From Aequorivita sp. (GTDB taxonomy: Bacteria > Bacteroidota > Bacteroidia > Flavobacteriales > Flavobacteriaceae), in contig JAGXGE010000009.1 in the NCBI GenBank assembly GCA_024637015.1, positions 42,653 through 106,652 of the forward strand: 64,000 bases of DNA. Reading direction: 5' to 3'. Below, piece by piece: positions 62,715 through 64,000 of this stretch. The stretch's first letter is position 1; each line of letters starts with the position of its first letter. The position numbers were made by a program, and so were the translations under genes. Under the pieces are notes generated by a model. That model saw nothing but the letters and a program-made list of their open reading frames with translations, had not been told where the DNA came from and ran no database searches.

Positions 62715-63275
62715 GTGAAACTCTATATTAAATATATGGTAAGTTTAAGATGTAAGCTCATGGTAAAATTAGAATTAGAAAAACTAGACTTACATTATAT
62801 GAGTATTGAACTTGGTATGATTGAAATAAAAGAGAACATTACTAATAAATTAAAACAAAAACTGAAATCAAATTTGGCGATGTCTGGCTTAGAATTATTG
62901 GACGACCAAAAAAGTATACTTGTAGATAAGATAAAAAATGTAATTATTGAAATGATGCACTATTCTGATGAACTTCCAAAAGTGAACTATTCAGAATTCA
63001 TTAGTGAAAGATTGGATTATGATTACACGTATTTGTCCAATTTGTTTTCCGAAGTCAAAGGTATCACCATACAACATTTTATTATCAATCATAAAATAGA
63101 AAGAGCCAAAGAACTCATACTCTATGATGAATTAAATCTCACAGAAATAGCATATAGGTTACATTATAGCAGTGTAGTACACTTGTCCAGTCAATTCAAA
63201 AAAGTAACTGGACAATCTCCTTCCTTTTATAAAAAAATAGGTGCAAAAAGAAAAGGAAATTTAGAGAATCTGTAA
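62715..63275 (+). CDS. AraC-family helix-turn-helix regulator
   Basis: A 186-residue transcription factor type common in flavobacteria. The N-terminal half (MKLYIKYMVSLRC, LDLHYMSIELGMIEI) is a small sensor-like domain. The C-terminal half (about 85-180) is a standard AraC DNA-binding domain with two HTH motifs, including YTYLSNLFSEVKGITIQHFI and ELNLTEIAYRLHYSS followed by LSSQFKKVTGQSPSFYK. It is complete with a normal start, although it sits between transposase relics. Target genes are not evident in the window. Confidence 0.9.
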   Translation: MKLYIKYMVSLRCKLMVKLELEKLDLHYMSIELGMIEIKENITNKLKQKLKSNLAMSGLELLDDQKSILVDKIKNVIIEMMHYSDELPKVNYSEFISERLDYDYTYLSNLFSEVKGITIQHFIINHKIERAKELILYDELNLTEIAYRLHYSSVVHLSSQFKKVTGQSPSFYKKIGAKRKGNLENL

Positions 63276-63313
63276 TATATGTAATATTAAATTTTAGCTA
63301 TATAACATTCTAA

Positions 63314-63418
63314 GCAAGTATTGCAGTGGCAAATAAGTTGTTGAAACAGTGTTTTGCCATTGCAAAATCGGGATTGCCCTATGACGCGGAATTTGTTTCG
63401 GTACTAGCAGTAAAATAA
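63314..63418 (+). pseudogene. Second C-terminal relic resembling an IS110-family transposase
   Basis: After a TAA the frame reads ASIAVANKLLKQCFAIAKSG then LPYDAEFVSVLAVK and stops. It shares the KQxFxIAKSGLPYDxxFVS pattern with the relic at 62504, but DNA identity is only moderate, so the two come from different elements or are old. Together they bracket the AraC gene. Confidence 0.5.
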
Positions 63419-63811
63419 TTGGAATTAAAAATAAAAAAATAGCTTACAGATCTATTTTCTTAATCTGTAAGCCTAAATAATAATGTCAAAAATTAATGAA
63501 GAAAAGTGTTGTTTTTCACCTCAGTTTTTTGTTGTAGTGCGTTTTTCCTATCCGCACGTTATGTTTTTCATGTCAGATTTGATTTGGTCGAGAAAAACAG
63601 ATTTTCGGTTTTGCTTTTACACGGCAAAAAATCCGTTTCTCTTCGGTTTAGAATTCGTTTTTTCAATTCCTACGCAACTTTTTCCCGCATTCCAATCCGC
63701 CCGCTGAAGTTTCCGACTTGCTCCATTTTTCTTAAATACGCCAAAATGTGTTTAAAATAGTGAGGTTAAAAAGCACTTTGTTTCGGATAAAAACAAGCTG
63801 AATTTTAAAAT
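63419..63811. other. About 390 bp without a supported gene
   Basis: Short open frames (for example from 63483) show no protein-like composition. The segment 63531-63560 contains a GTGCG/CGCAC hairpin and T-rich surroundings. It may be part of a dispersed repeat, but that cannot be decided here. Confidence 0.4.
63442..63472 (-). terminator. Hairpin with T-rich tail on the minus strand
   Basis: GCTTACAGAT and ATCTGTAAGC form a perfect 10-bp stem with an 11-base loop. On the minus strand it is followed by T-rich sequence, so it could end the leftward DUF2141 transcript, although 340 bp lie between. Confidence 0.6.
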
Positions 63812-64000
63812 TTAATAGTCAAGAGATATAGACATTTGCAGATGTCCTCCATCATATGAAAATACAGCATCAGAAAACGAAGGAGCACTCATTGTGACCT
63901 CTGCACCACTGGAAAAACCATAACCTTCTTTCGGTATCCCAAAAAAATTAGTGTCAAGTTTGCCGTTGCGGTTTTCATCATGGATCACGGCAATAGCATA
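63812..64000 (-). CDS. DUF2141 domain protein, C-terminal part (cut by the window edge)
   Basis: The last 62 codons of a leftward gene whose start lies beyond position 64000. The visible segment contains HDENRNGKLDTNFFGIPKEG, a Ca-binding-like D/N-rich turn followed by the FGIP(K)EGYGFS motif of DUF2141, and ends MSISLDY. Full-length members are about 140 residues, exported and of unknown function. The gene was recognised only from its translation at the edge. Confidence 0.85.
   Translation of the reverse strand, partial: YAIAVIHDENRNGKLDTNFFGIPKEGYGFSSGAEVTMSAPSFSDAVFSYDGGHLQMSISLDY

Noticed and set aside
63531..63560. Integron attC-like site (GTGCG...CGCAC followed by GTTATG)
   Set aside because: The 7-bp core sites of attC are not both present and no integrase or cassette is nearby.
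63483..63707. Open frame of 74 codons as a gene
   Set aside because: Composition is Phe/Ser-rich and unlike a protein, no leader is seen, and an overlapping frame is equally open.

Overview
The window looks like a chromosomal segment of a Bacteroidota bacterium, most likely a member of the Flavobacteriaceae. The clues are T9SS type A C-terminal sorting domains, bacillithiol synthesis (bshA), A-rich leaders in place of strong Shine-Dalgarno sequences, -7 boxes of the form TAnnTTTG, many short exported proteins starting MKK, and typical flavobacterial families (DUF4159, KTSC J-domain protein, Bacteroidota-type LptD and TamB). Genus is not resolvable by eye; it resembles Aequorivita or Gramella relatives.

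Positions 1 to about 29,600 are dense housekeeping and envelope genes. A leftward block (11768 to 2243) holds an N-acetylmuramoyl-L-alanine amidase, a stand-alone MCE lipid-transport protein, two Fe-S proteins of the HdrC/HdrB type, a HAD-like protein, an uncharacterised 161-residue protein, an exported GH3/beta-lactamase fusion and bshA. Divergent to it are lptD and ridA. Then come a T9SS kelch-like protein, a very large TamB, tsaD, a frameshifted TfoX-like gene, rsmE, a DUF4159 protein, an AI-2E family permease, a THUMP-type methyltransferase, three tRNA genes (Ser, Pro, Arg) behind a recognisable promoter, and a PgpH-type c-di-AMP phosphodiesterase.

Positions 29,600 to 53,000 carry a thiolase, an NlpC/P60 peptidase, a TPR protein, gyrA (broken in this sequence by an in-frame UGA at codon 100), clpC, a T9SS protein, hutH, a TlpA-like thioredoxin lipoprotein, the bifunctional NAD(P)HX repair enzyme, a YfaP-like lipoprotein, a J-domain/KTSC protein, a cold-shock protein next to a fatty acid desaturase, and two overlapping DEAD-box helicase genes.

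From 53,000 to the right edge the region becomes accessory. It has membrane proteins of unknown role, a truncated FadL-like outer-membrane gene, a compact sulfur operon (sulfide:quinone oxidoreductase-like enzyme, TusE/DsrC-like protein, DsrE-like protein) and a lipid methyltransferase. After that come a decayed MFS transporter, an unrecognised gene broken by several frameshifts, a complete IS3-family element whose left end is duplicated, heptanucleotide tandem repeats, an AraC-type regulator bracketed by two transposase tail relics, and the C-terminal part of a DUF2141 protein cut by the window edge.

The most noteworthy points are the interrupted gyrA, the sulfide/sulfur-relay operon with a one-cysteine DsrC-like protein, the deletion-fusion FadL remnant, and the layered gene decay around the insertion sequence.
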